This document shows positions 18,410-27,400 of a stretch of 37,653 nucleotides of DNA, piece by piece. The position numbers were made by a program, and so were the translations under genes. The DNA is from Candidatus Cloacimonadota bacterium (GTDB lineage: Bacteria > Cloacimonadota > Cloacimonadia > Cloacimonadales > TCS61). The notes below the pieces were generated by a model. It did no database searches, was not told the DNA's origin, and worked only from the letters and a program-made list of their open reading frames with translations. Numbering within the stretch: the stretch's first letter is position 1; every line of letters begins with the position of its first letter. Where the stretch lies: NCBI GenBank assembly GCA_030621085.1, contig JAUXIJ010000032.1, forward strand, positions 1 through 37,653, given 5' to 3'.

Positions 18410-18568
18410 CGTCTTTCTGAGGCTTGTCAGCCTAAGGCTGATAAAACCTACATAGGCATTCGACGAAGAATCCGTCAAATCACCAAAGGCGATTAAAAAG
18501 CCGGACACAGTCTCTTTATAAGCGGAGATCCTTCGTTAGAAAGTTAAATAGAATTCCTCCGGATGACA
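18410..18568. repeat. 159-bp palindromic interspersed element (copy 2)
   Basis: The left end CGTCTTTCTGAGG (18410-18422) and right end CCTCCGGATGACA (18556-18568) are imperfect inverted repeats. The element aligns with the reverse complement of the one at 6077-6173: same ends, the shared 19-mer GGCATTCGACGAAGARTCC (18455-18473), and AGATCCTTCG (18527-18536) against AGATTCTTCG. Copy 2 carries an extra insert of about 20 bases, itself a hairpin (CAGCC/GGCTG, 18428-18440). Its general look (GTCATTCTGAG...GATCCTTCG...GGATGAC) resembles palindromic repeats common in FCB genomes. Confidence 0.7.
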
Positions 18569-18647
18569 AAAACACTATATTTTACAGAATCCTTATTTTA
18601 TTACGCAAATTTCAAACCAAAAGAAAAAACATTATTTTTATGGGCAA

Positions 18648-18680
18648 CAAAAAAACAGGGCACCCTTTCGAATACCCTGT
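18648..18680 (-). terminator. Intrinsic terminator of the propeller gene
   Basis: On the minus strand ACAGGG (18680-18675) and CCCTGT (18660-18655) form a 6-bp stem around a 14-base loop, followed directly by seven T residues. It lies about 20 bases after the stop codon of the gene at 18701-20077. Confidence 0.75.
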
Positions 18681-18700
18681 TATTTCCATCGAGTTTGAAT

Positions 18701-20077
18701 TTATTTCAATAGCAGCATTTTCTGAACTGATTCGGATTTACCGTTTACATTTAATTTATAGAAATAGACACCTGAACTGACAGGTTTACCAGATTCATCA
18801 ACGCCATCCCAAGATACTGAATGATTACCTTTATTGAATTCATTGTTAGTAAGAATTTTTACTTTTTGCCCTTTAATGTTGAATACAGCAAGTTCTACTT
18901 TGCTTTCATTTGGAATTGAGAATGAAATTGTTGTAGATGGATTGAAAGGGTTGGGATATGCAATTATATTTAAATCCTGTGTTTGTATATGCACATCATT
19001 ATCGATAGCAACAGGTTCAACATATTTGAATAGAGCATTCTGATTACCAAAAATGTACCCTGTATTACAGAAAAATTGAATGGTATAAAGATAAGCATCA
19101 ATAACCTGAAAAATTTCAAATGTTGCTCCGCCATCTGTACTTCTGTTAATAATTCCAGGTTCTCCTGTTATCCAGATTGTGGAATCATTTTGAAAACAAA
19201 TCGCTAGAGCTAATTGATTCCAATTTGAATTATCATATTGATATGAAATAGTTTCAAAATTATCTTCCGTAATCGCTACATAAGTATAAGAAGCATTACG
19301 CCCAGCTACACCTCCATGATCAGGATCAATAAAATGAATATCGAATAGATCTGGCGGTGGCGGTTCAATACCAACTTCCCAGTTTTCTCCGCCATCTGAA
19401 GTAGAAAGGCTAAGCCCGGCACCTGCAAAAGCTGAACATGCTGCCCAACCATTATTTTCGTCTAAGAAAAAGAACTTATTTACGCTATAGTTAACTAAAT
19501 AAGGATAGGGATAATATAATACTGGTGTTTCGGTCAAAGACCAATCATATCCACCATTAATTGTTTTATAGATTAAGGCTTGATAACTTAAAGTATCACT
19601 ACCTCCGCAAAAAAAGCCTATATCCTGATTAATGAAATAAAAAGGATCTGTTTCAAATACTTCCGGTACATATTCAGTCATATCTTCCCAGCTATATCCG
19701 CTGTCAGTTGTTTTTAAATAATATTTCAATTGATTATATGGATATTGGTTATCTATCCACATTTTAGTTGCCCAACCATGTTGAGAATCTGTCATATTCA
19801 AAGAAGTGAAGAATTCCAGCGAATCTTCTAAAGAATAAATTATTTCCCAGTTTTCACCTCCATCATCTGTATGGTAAATTTGATCCGCAACTAATGAACT
19901 TCCTTGGAAAATCCATCCTTCTTCTTCGGAAACAAAATTGCCAAAAATTCTAATATTACTTGTAGAAAATGGAGATATATTTGTCCATTCTTGTGCAGAA
20001 AGGTTCATGATCACTATAAAAAATAGAATTAAAAGGAGATGTTTCCCCAAAAATCGGGATTTCACTTTGTTCAACAT
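18701..20077 (-). CDS. Secreted Ycf48/BNR-repeat beta-propeller protein with sorting module
   Basis: This 458-residue exported protein starts at ATG 20077, which has GGAGG 5 bases upstream; a TTG at 20089 in the same frame lacks a ribosome site. The signal peptide ends near NLSAQEW. Five or more Asp-box-like repeats are visible: [60 protein letters not shown], with intervening GWA and GWAAC turns. This is the Ycf48/BNR sialidase-like propeller seen in many secreted proteins; no sialidase active site is evident. The final module ends VQKMLLLK. It is likely surface exposed. It has its own terminator downstream. Confidence 0.88.
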   Translation of the reverse strand: MLNKVKSRFLGKHLLLILFFIVIMNLSAQEWTNISPFSTSNIRIFGNFVSEEEGWIFQGSSLVADQIYHTDDGGENWEIIYSLEDSLEFFTSLNMTDSQHGWATKMWIDNQYPYNQLKYYLKTTDSGYSWEDMTEYVPEVFETDPFYFINQDIGFFCGGSDTLSYQALIYKTINGGYDWSLTETPVLYYPYPYLVNYSVNKFFFLDENNGWAACSAFAGAGLSLSTSDGGENWEVGIEPPPPDLFDIHFIDPDHGGVAGRNASYTYVAITEDNFETISYQYDNSNWNQLALAICFQNDSTIWITGEPGIINRSTDGGATFEIFQVIDAYLYTIQFFCNTGYIFGNQNALFKYVEPVAIDNDVHIQTQDLNIIAYPNPFNPSTTISFSIPNESKVELAVFNIKGQKVKILTNNEFNKGNHSVSWDGVDESGKPVSSGVYFYKLNVNGKSESVQKMLLLK

Positions 20078-20280
20078 TTTTTCCTCCAAATCGCATATTT
20101 ATGAAAATTAGATCGGTTTCTTCTGTAAAGATTTACGTTGCTGTTAACGAATTTCCCCCGAATAAAAACACATCTTTCAAATTTTAATCTCTACGTCACA
20201 GAATCAATTACATTAAACTTCATAATATTTCCAATGCTGAGTTCCATAAACTGTGAAAAAAAAGATAAATAAGAAAAAGG

Positions 20281-20286
20281 TGTCAA
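20281..20286 (-). promoter_or_regulatory. Possible -35 box upstream of the propeller gene
   Basis: TTGACA followed by CCTTTTTCTTATTTATC is read on the minus strand about 200 bases before the start codon. The same context (CCTTGACACCTTT then an AT-rich stretch) occurs at 992-980 before the partial propeller gene at 729. No clear -10 is present, so this is a weak call resting on the shared motif. Confidence 0.3.
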
Positions 20287-20339
20287 GGATTTAATAAGTT
20301 AACAGTATGAAATAAATATGTAATGAAAATGATAATTTC

Positions 20340-21314
20340 CTATTTCCTATAAAACAGGAACACCACATATCCAATATAAAGAATGATAAACATAATAGAT
20401 TCTGTTCTTTCCAGTTTTCTTCTTTTTCCTGTGAACATAGTGATGAAAAGAATGATCGTGATAATGATGAGGAAATAAAAATCGATATTCAATTCCACAG
20501 GAAAAACGATCGGTTTAATAATTGAAGAAACTCCCAGCACCAGGAAAATATTAAACAGATTAGAGCCTATAACATTTCCTATTGCCAATCCGTGATGCTT
20601 TTTGGTAATTGCAATGATCGATGTAACCAGTTCCGGTAAAGAAGTACCCAAAGCCACGATAGTAATAGCAATGAATTTTTCACTTACATTCATAAGCTGT
20701 GCCAGGAATACTGCATTTCTTACTACCATCTCGCCACCAAAAAAGAGTCCGACGATGCCAATAGCTATATATAATATAGAAATCGGAAAGGAGTGTAGTT
20801 TTACTTTAACCTCTTCCGTAATTTTCTCTTTTGCAATTCCCACTACATAAGCAAAGAAAAGGATCAAGCTGAGAATAAGGAACATACCGTCTAACCTGGA
20901 AAGAGTATTACCATCGAAAACAAAATTATTTGAAAGTGCAAGCACAAATATCGTACCGATCAGCAAGAATGGAATCTCTTTTTTTACAGTATTCTTTTGT
21001 ATAGATATTGGATAAATAATACCGGCAATACCCAAAACTACCAGCGTGTTAAAGATATTACTTCCCAGAATGTTGCCAAAACATATCTCGTTATATCCAC
21101 CTGCACTTGAAATAATATTTACTATTAATTCGGGAGCGGAAGTACCGAAAGCTACAATTGTAAGACCGATAGCCAATTCCGAAATTGAAAACCTTTTTGC
21201 CAGCGAACATGCTCCGTTAATAAGCAAGTGAGCACTTTTTATCAGTATGATAAAACCTATGATAAGTAATATACTTGAAAGTAACATAACCAGGATCAAT
21301 ATCGATGATACCAT
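20340..21314 (-). CDS. Ca2+/Na+ (CaCA family) antiporter, YrbG-like
   Basis: This 324-residue inner-membrane protein has about ten transmembrane segments in two inverted halves. Each half carries the CaCA alpha-repeat: GTSAPELIVNIISS (near residue 57) and GTSLPELVTSIIAI (near 228), followed by GNILGSNIFN and GNVIGSNLFN. These acidic and Ser/Thr residues line the ion path in the family. The length matches YrbG-type exchangers. An AAGGA ribosome site precedes the ATG. It follows the YycJ-like gene after 16 bases and probably shares its transcript. Ca2+ or Na+/K+ specificity cannot be resolved. Confidence 0.93.
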   Translation of the reverse strand: MVSSILILVMLLSSILLIIGFIILIKSAHLLINGACSLAKRFSISELAIGLTIVAFGTSAPELIVNIISSAGGYNEICFGNILGSNIFNTLVVLGIAGIIYPISIQKNTVKKEIPFLLIGTIFVLALSNNFVFDGNTLSRLDGMFLILSLILFFAYVVGIAKEKITEEVKVKLHSFPISILYIAIGIVGLFFGGEMVVRNAVFLAQLMNVSEKFIAITIVALGTSLPELVTSIIAITKKHHGLAIGNVIGSNLFNIFLVLGVSSIIKPIVFPVELNIDFYFLIIITIILFITMFTGKRRKLERTESIMFIILYIGYVVFLFYRK

Positions 21315-21330
21315 AAAATTCCTTTCCGAA

Positions 21331-22116
21331 TTAAATATCTATCAGAGGTGTTGCTTTATACTGCGATGAAACAAACAATTGCAGATCGTGATTGATAATT
21401 TGCAGATATTCTTTCATTATATTTTCTGCCTTTTGGGGCAGGTTGTTCTGTTCGCTCAGGTGTGCCAGTACCAGATTTTTTAAACCCGGATGCACAACTT
21501 TGGTTATCACACCTACTGCCTGTTCGTTGGAAAGATGTCCCTGCTGACTTTTTATCCTTTGTTTAAGAAAAGGCGGATATGGTCCATCTAACAGCATCTG
21601 CACATCATGATTACTTTCCAGTACAATGGTGGTTGATTCTTTTATTCTATGGATCATAAGTTTGGAACTGAATCCCAGATCGGTGGCTACAGCCAGTTTG
21701 CGGGATTTATCTCCTATTTTTTCAAAAACAAAATTACTGCCATCCACCACATCGTGAGATGAGGGAAAAGTTTTTACTTCCACATTACCAATTTTGAACG
21801 AATTTCCGTTTTTAAAAAAAACCACACCTTCAGGTAATTTTCCCAAAAGTTTTTGAGAAACCGAATATGTCATCTCGGTTATGTAAAGAGGAATATCAAG
21901 CTTACGGCAAATTATTCCTGCTCCTTTTATATGGTCGTTGTGTTCGTGACTGATGATGACCGCATTCAGTTTATTTGCATTCAAGTTTACACTTGCCAGC
22001 AGGTTCAATATCTTTTTACCGCTTAATCCGGCATCCAATAATACCATGGTGCTATCTGTGCAGATAACTGTGCTATTTCCTTTACTGCCGCTGGCTAAAA
22101 CCGAAACTTTAAACAT
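21331..22116 (-). CDS. Metallo-beta-lactamase-fold hydrolase, YycJ/WalJ type
   Basis: This 261-residue cytoplasmic protein opens with VLASGSKGNSTV, the hallmark of the YycJ/WalJ (PhnP-related) group. The metal site is H57-E-H59-N-D61-H62, with SSHDVVDGSNF, DLGF and VLESNHD (third and fourth ligand regions) and a C-terminal LSEQNN. The family is linked to DNA 5'-3' exonuclease activity and cell-wall/DNA replication coordination in Firmicutes. It lies 7 bases after the YhaM-like gene and 16 bases before the antiporter, giving a compact three-gene set that mixes nucleic-acid processing and ion transport. Confidence 0.9.
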   Translation of the reverse strand: MFKVSVLASGSKGNSTVICTDSTMVLLDAGLSGKKILNLLASVNLNANKLNAVIISHEHNDHIKGAGIICRKLDIPLYITEMTYSVSQKLLGKLPEGVVFFKNGNSFKIGNVEVKTFPSSHDVVDGSNFVFEKIGDKSRKLAVATDLGFSSKLMIHRIKESTTIVLESNHDVQMLLDGPYPPFLKQRIKSQQGHLSNEQAVGVITKVVHPGLKNLVLAHLSEQNNLPQKAENIMKEYLQIINHDLQLFVSSQYKATPLIDI

Positions 22117-22123
22117 CTGTTAC

Positions 22124-23071
22124 CTATTTAATGTAATAATACCTGTTATTCAACTTGTCGTATTCCGTCCATTTAGCGTCGTCGTTTTGCACAGATTCAA
22201 CTAACTGGGCTACACCAACAGTTTGAGCATCAAAATTATCGGCATGATGCAGAACAACTGCTTCCAGCGTCTGGGGCAACCGGGCAGATGCTTTTTCATA
22301 TTCACCATGATGCGAAAGAATAAGATGCCGCAGCTTGAACAGCAGATCAGGTGGGAAATTATCTATCTCTGCAGCTTTTTCGCATACGATATGATCTCCC
22401 AGCGGAATATGACCCACCAATCTTCCTTCGGCAGTAAATTCTATGGTCGGCTTGATATTGTATTCCAAAACCTTTCCGATATCGTGTAGAAGTGCACCCG
22501 TAATCAAAAGATCTTTATCTACTTTGTACAGATGAGTAGAAAACTCACAAATAGACGCAACTGCTACAGAGTGTTCCAAAAGCCCGCCAATGTAATTGTG
22601 ATGCCAGGTCTTGGCCGCAGGAGCCTGGGCAAATTTAGTAAAGAATTCTTTATCATCGAATATTTTCGATAACAATTGCTTTAAATAGCTATTCCCAACG
22701 CCATCCACATAATTGAATAGTTTCTCAGAAAGTTTATTAACATCTTTATCGGTAGTTTCCAGGTAATCTGATAAATTATATTCTTCTTCCGGAATTTTTG
22801 TTATTTTATTTACTGTTACCTGCAACTGGGCTTTATAGCTTATGATCACACCTTTTACCTGGATCACATCACCAACCTCAAATTTTTCGGCAATTACCTT
22901 GGCATTGTTCCATACATTTCCCGATATGGATCCTGTGCAATCATTCAATTTTAATCTGAGGTAAAAATCTTTTGCACCTTCCCTCAGTTCCTTTTGCGAA
23001 ACCAGGAAATTGCTTATGAACTCTTTATTCAAATGCTCTTTTAATTCTTTTACAAAGATTTTTCCATTCAT
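22124..23071 (-). CDS. 3'-5' exoribonuclease of the YhaM family (OB fold + HD domain)
   Basis: Residues about 15-100 form an OB-fold nucleic-acid binding domain (LRLKLNDCTGSISGNVW, VIQVKGVIISYKAQLQVTVNKI), and residues about 155-300 an HD domain with the metal motif GALLHDIGKVLEY, an early histidine in LLEHSVAVA, and a later ILSHHGEYEKAS. This pairing and the length of about 315 define YhaM-like nucleases that shorten RNA and DNA from the 3' end. An ATG at 23080 abuts AAAGG with no spacing; the ATG at 23071, nine bases from that site, is the better start. First gene of the yhaM-yycJ-antiporter group. Confidence 0.9.
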   Translation of the reverse strand: MNGKIFVKELKEHLNKEFISNFLVSQKELREGAKDFYLRLKLNDCTGSISGNVWNNAKVIAEKFEVGDVIQVKGVIISYKAQLQVTVNKITKIPEEEYNLSDYLETTDKDVNKLSEKLFNYVDGVGNSYLKQLLSKIFDDKEFFTKFAQAPAAKTWHHNYIGGLLEHSVAVASICEFSTHLYKVDKDLLITGALLHDIGKVLEYNIKPTIEFTAEGRLVGHIPLGDHIVCEKAAEIDNFPPDLLFKLRHLILSHHGEYEKASARLPQTLEAVVLHHADNFDAQTVGVAQLVESVQNDDAKWTEYDKLNNRYYYIK

Positions 23072-23121
23072 AAATTCCATCCTTTATTTTTAATTTTTCT
23101 CGAAACTCATTATATCGTCAA

Positions 23122-23142
23122 TAAAAAACCCCGAAGGAGTTA
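23122..23142 (-). terminator. Intrinsic terminator between RAYT/REP unit and yhaM
   Basis: On the minus strand AACTCC and GGGGTT form a 6-bp stem (one G-T pair) around TTC, followed by a T-rich tail (TTTTATTG). It would stop transcripts coming from the RAYT gene before yhaM. Confidence 0.6.
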
Positions 23143-23239
23143 AATGCAAATATCTACGGGTTAAACCTGTAGAGAAAAAACAAGCATAATCACAAACCTG
23201 AAGGATTTGAACATTATAATAAATATCTTTCATTCTTTC

Positions 23240-23293
23240 ACTTTCCGAAGCTTTCCGCAAAGATCTGAGCCTTTTCATCAAGATTCGGAAAGT
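23240..23293. repeat. Single REP palindrome
   Basis: ACTTTCCGAA (23240-23249) pairs perfectly with TTCGGAAAGT (23284-23293). Its arms match those of the first palindrome in each doublet, so it is a diverged fifth REP unit at the outer edge of the element. Confidence 0.75.
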
Positions 23294-23300
23294 TTTTCAC

Positions 23301-23441
23301 CTTTCCGATGCTTCCACCAGAGGAGTTCATCCAACCAAGATTCGGAAAGTTTTCTCTCCACAACCATCATCACATCTTTTTTCTCCTTCAACCTTCCGAA
23401 TCCTCAAACAATAGAAAACTTGAAAGAAAGGCTTCGGAAGG
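23301..23441. repeat. 141-bp REP doublet, copy A
   Basis: It contains two palindromes: CTTTCCGA/TCGGAAAG (23301-23349) and CCTTCCGAA/TTCGGAAGG (23392-23441), joined by a spacer rich in CCACAACCATCATCACATC. It is identical to copy B at a fixed offset of 723 bases except for about 4 substitutions. It ends 4 bases before the stop codon of the RAYT gene. Confidence 0.9.
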
Positions 23442-23445
23442 GAAG

Positions 23446-24009
23446 TTAATCGATTAAATATTTTTCCAACTGTTTCCCTGTTCTTTCATCAAGATAATAA
23501 TTTTCTGCATAAATCTTATATTTTTCCTTTGAACCAAAATATTCATTTATCAACAATTTATCAAATGGATAATCATCTCTTTTATTTATATACTCCAGAT
23601 AATTGGAAAATTCCCATTTTTCAGGAGAAGAAACCAAACCTGCTTTTACAGGATTGAAATGAATATAATAAATTAAATGCTGCAAATATTCTTCTTTATT
23701 TATCAATCTTTTTTTTGGTTTTCCTTCAAATAAAGTACCGATTCTATTTTGCTGTTTATTAACTGCAAGTGTATATCCTGAAAATAATACTCTCAACCAA
23801 TCAGACAATGGAATATTAGATTTCTGTTGAAGTAAGAAATGGAAATGATTCGGCATCAAACAAAACGCAATAATATTCACAAAATATTCCTTATGATTTT
23901 TCTTCATTCGTTTGATTAAATATTCGTAATTTTCAGAACAGAAGAAAATTTTCTCTTTATTACATCCACGATTAAATATATGATAATAATTCCCTTCTTC
24001 ATAAATCAT
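23446..24009 (-). CDS. REP-associated tyrosine transposase (RAYT, Y1/HUH family)
   Basis: This 187-residue single-strand DNA transposase is related to IS200/IS605 TnpA. It has YHIFNRG at the N-terminus, the HUH metal site H55-F-H57 in MPNHFHFLL, and the catalytic tyrosine Y79 in SGYTLAVNK, followed by GTLFEGKPKKR and YIHFNPVKAGLV, all RAYT hallmarks. Known RAYTs bind and cleave REP palindromes. Here REP doublets lie 14 bases before the start and 4 bases after the stop. AAGGG (24016-24020), just outside copy B, provides the ribosome site, so the promoter must lie in the REP repeat or further upstream. The gene is full length with all key residues intact. Confidence 0.92.
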   Translation of the reverse strand: MIYEEGNYYHIFNRGCNKEKIFFCSENYEYLIKRMKKNHKEYFVNIIAFCLMPNHFHFLLQQKSNIPLSDWLRVLFSGYTLAVNKQQNRIGTLFEGKPKKRLINKEEYLQHLIYYIHFNPVKAGLVSSPEKWEFSNYLEYINKRDDYPFDKLLINEYFGSKEKYKIYAENYYLDERTGKQLEKYLID

Positions 24010-24023
24010 TTTTCACCCTTGCA

Positions 24024-24164
24024 CTTTCCGATGCTTCCAACAGAGGAATTCATCCAACCAAGATTCGGAAAGTTTTCTCTCCACAACCATCATCACATCT
24101 TTTTTCTCCTTCAACCTTCCGAATCCTCAAACAACACAAAACTTGAAAGAAAGGCTTCGGAAGG
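24024..24164. repeat. 141-bp REP doublet, copy B
   Basis: It contains palindromes 24024-24072 (CTTTCCGA/TCGGAAAG) and 24115-24164 (CCTTCCGAA/TTCGGAAGG). It is a direct repeat of 23301-23441. On the minus strand its outer edge joins rhuM directly at codon 100/101, and about 38 codons of the truncated rhuM frame are encoded by the repeat. Confidence 0.9.
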
Positions 24165-24466
24165 AAATTGACCAGGTAGCCAACAGATATGATGGCATCG
24201 AGATTGTAATAGTTAGTTTGATATTTTTTTCCATCTGCGGCAGTATGTTCCAAAATGGAACTAACTGAATTTTCTTTTAATTCCCCTCCTTTAAAGATGT
24301 TATTTAAGTGTTTAGTTATTGCTGGTCGTTGTACACCGAAAAGTTCACCCATACTTTTTTGAGTTAACCAAACTGTCTCATTAAAGAGAACAACATCGAT
24401 GTTTACATTGCTCGTTTGGGAACTATAAAGCAAGAAATTAGATCGTCTTTCCGGTAAATTTTTCAT
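24050..24466 (-). pseudogene. rhuM: rhuM-family gene truncated by the REP element
   Basis: The first 100 residues match the N-terminal part of RhuM proteins (PF13310), which often sit beside restriction-modification genes: VWLTQKSMGELFGVQRPAITKHLNNIF, SVSSILEHTAADGKKYQTNYYNLDAIISVGYLVN. Typical members have over 300 residues. After N100 the frame runs into REP doublet B and gives an unrelated 38-residue tail (FLPKPFFQ... to the stop). No remainder of rhuM was found beyond the element, so the 3' two-thirds is missing here. It follows the methyltransferase gene by 9 bases, in its operon. The N-terminal helix-turn-helix-like part may still be made. Confidence 0.82.
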
Positions 24467-24475
24467 AATATCTCA

Positions 24476-27400
24476 TCAATTTAATTTTTTAGAGTAAATT
24501 CCATCCTTCAATATCTCTAATCCAACTTCCTTAATTTGATCTATTAATTTTACACTTTCCAAACTCACAGTAACAACCTTTTTTATCAACCTGATAATAT
24601 ATTGGGGATCATCAGGATTATTCGGATTATGTGTTATTCCTGTTGCTTTATCAGTTTTGATTCTATATTGATCGATTATCCAATGCAATGCTGAACGATT
24701 ACCTAATTTATATTTAAACACTTCTTCAGGAATTCCGCTTAACGTCAGGAAGTCATTATATTTAATTTCTGTTTTATCTTTTGATAAACGCATTTTTACC
24801 ACATTCCAATCAAGTTTTTCATCAGGTGTTTCAATCATTTCAAGAGGATATTCAGATGATGATTCATAATTTAGATGAATATCTGCAAATTGTTTTCCTA
24901 AATTTGATAATTTGCTGAATTTATTTAAAAATGGTATTCTAGGTAATTCTCTTCTCAGGTTTGCTGAATATTTCTCTCTGTATTCTGTATGATGCAGAAC
25001 TGAATAAACATAATAAAATATGTCCCATTTTGTAATATTTTTATCTTTATAAAATTCTCTAAATTTATTTAAAGTCCAATCTGTTATGTTTTCTGTTTTC
25101 TTTCTTCCATATTTATCATATACATAAAATGGGAAACATTGGGTATCACCAATCAAATGAAGATTTGGTAAAATATTTGTAATTAATGATCTTAAATTTT
25201 CATTTTGTGCTGATACACACAAAATCCTGTTCTCATTTTCTGATTCTTTATTTGGTAAAAATTCATTAAAATGTCCTAATCTATCGATTAAAATATTATC
25301 AAAATACAAATGAAATTTCGTAAAAGGTCTATATAATGAATCTTTAATATAATTAGCATTAAATATTACTTCATTTCCTCTTATACAATGATTTTTTAAT
25401 GTGCTACTCCATTTCACTTTATCATAATCCACAAATTCATCGATGTTGATATTTTTCTCTTTTCCTTTTTTTTCATATCTGTTTACTTCGTCATTATAAT
25501 CTTCACAGAATTGTACAACCCTTGTTTCCAAAGATTCTCTATTAAAATCATAAACAACAGGGTCTCTGTTGGTCGAAACGCCAAGAGAATAATATTTGAA
25601 GATAGATTTTACATTCAATTGTTTCTTGTTTCTTGTTTCTTTTGTTCCCAGAGGAATAAAAGATTTAAAATCATCTTTAATATCTTCGTTCAACCAATTA
25701 TTATGAGCGTCAGGTTTTATTTCCGTCCAATTTAGTTTATTATAACTTTGTGCATTTTCTAGGATTTTAAATTTTTCATTTCTTGTAGTACGGAAATCAA
25801 CAGTATTGTAGAATATTTTTTTGTCAGAATAATGCTCACCTTTAATAAAGAAAGTAATCGAAATACCAACCATTGCTCTTAAACCAAATATTGTGTGTTT
25901 TTCACCCAATGGAATTCCATCTTTCATAGAATCTTTTCTAATATCACCTTGTAGATCAATTATATAAATTCTACTAAAATCTTCTTTTAAATGCTTTCTC
26001 ATACCATCAAAGGATATTTTTTTTATAAAACTGTTATTGCTTATGTAAGCAACAATTCCATTCTTTTCAACTCTGTCAGATGCAAAACGAATAGCTTTTA
26101 TATAAGGATCACTCAGTTTACTTTTAAGAGTAGCTCTTGAATCTTTTGCGTATGTGTCATGAATTTTCTTATCAACTGTAGGATATTTCCTGTTTTTATT
26201 ATTATCGTTTTCATTTACCTGACTTGCGTTGTAAGGTGGATTTCCAATTATTACAGTTATTGGAGATTTCTTTTGAACTTCAATTCTATCCGTATTTTCT
26301 TTGTTAATAAATCCAAATTCATGTTGAGTGTCCTCAGCAAGTTCAAATGTATCAACTAAACATACTCCTTTAAAAGGTTTATAAGTTCCGGTTAATTCAT
26401 AAAAGAGATGCTCGATGTTCATCGATGAAATATAATAAGGAAGAAGCATAACCTCATTGCAGTGTAGTTCTTCTTCATATTTCTTTTGCAGGTTTATCTT
26501 TTTTATCTCTTTCATTATTCTTAAAATAAAATTCCCAGTGCCAACAAAAGGTTCGAGAATATGAACATTCTCATCTGAAAGAGATTTACCGAATTCTTTT
26601 TTTAGAATATCTTCTACAGAACAAACCATAAAATCAACTATTGATTGTGGAGTATAAACAATTCCGTAAGTATCGGCAACTTTAACGGAAAATCCCTGGA
26701 AGAAATTTTCATAAACTGTATTTAAAAAGTCCTGTTTTTGGGAATAATCTTTGATTGTATCTGCTGTATGTTCGATAGCAAAATAAAATGGATCCAGTTT
26801 TTTCAGGAATTCTGTTCTGCTGAAATATTTGGAAGTTAGAGCTTGAATGACTTTCTCGATTTCCACAGCAATCGTATTATTATTTCTGAAATCTGGATTA
26901 TGAAAAACTTTTCTGAAAATTCTTTCCGTTAGTAAATGTTGAATAAGCATTTCCAGGATTGCATCTTTTGATAAATTATTATTGATTGATTCCTTGCATA
27001 ATTGTTCAAAATCAGTAAAAACATTTTTGAATACTTTATTACTTCTATATTCTTGTTCGATTATTTCTAAAAGACCTTTAGCAAGTTCAGGTATTTTGTT
27101 TCTAAATTCTTCAACTGCTTTTTGCCATTCAATATATTCAGGTGGTTGATATTCAAAAAACCGTTTTAATGCTACAATTAGATTTTCAGTAATAGTAATA
27201 TCTATATCAAGGATTGATAATCCATTCTGATATATTATTATCCTGTTTGGAGCTTGAAAAATCGTATTTTCTGTTGGATAACCTTTTTTCAATTTCTTCT
27301 TTATTTCAATTTCAAGATCATCTTTTGTATCTTTAGCTTCCCAGATTCCATGAACAAGTTTAAATTCATCGACTATTGCGCCATCTGGTCTAATTGAGAA

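Larger units (their letters stand above)
18357..18700. other. Gene-free stretch of 344 bp with repeat element and terminator
   Basis: The stretch carries palindromic interspersed element copy 2 (18410-18568) and the terminator of the upstream propeller gene (18648-18680). The part nearest the C25 gene (18357-18409) should hold that gene's leader; no convincing promoter boxes were found in it. Confidence 0.6.
23240..24164 (-). mobile_element. REP-RAYT unit (transposase between direct REP doublets)
   Basis: The unit consists of a lone REP palindrome (23240-23293), REP doublet A (23301-23441), the RAYT gene, and REP doublet B (24024-24164). Doublets A and B are direct repeats with about 4 differences in 141 bases and no gaps. 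Only 582 bp separate them, of which the RAYT frame fills 564. Doublet B replaces the 3' part of rhuM exactly after its codon 100, so the element or a REP-mediated rearrangement truncated that gene. Confidence 0.8.

Noticed and set aside
3469..18510. Exact 12-mer AGCCGGACACAG shared by the phosphatase sorting-module insertion (3469-3480) and the repeat at 18.4 kb (18499-18510)
   Set aside because: Dozens of chance 12-mer matches are expected in a window this long, and the flanks do not align.
23090..23281. Short minus-strand frame of 63 codons over the region before the REP unit
   Set aside because: It runs through a terminator and a REP palindrome, has no ribosome site and resembles no protein; it is intergenic.
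23240..24164. Spaced palindromes read as a CRISPR array
   Set aside because: Units are unequal, spacers are themselves repeated in A and B, and no cas gene is present; they are REP doublets.
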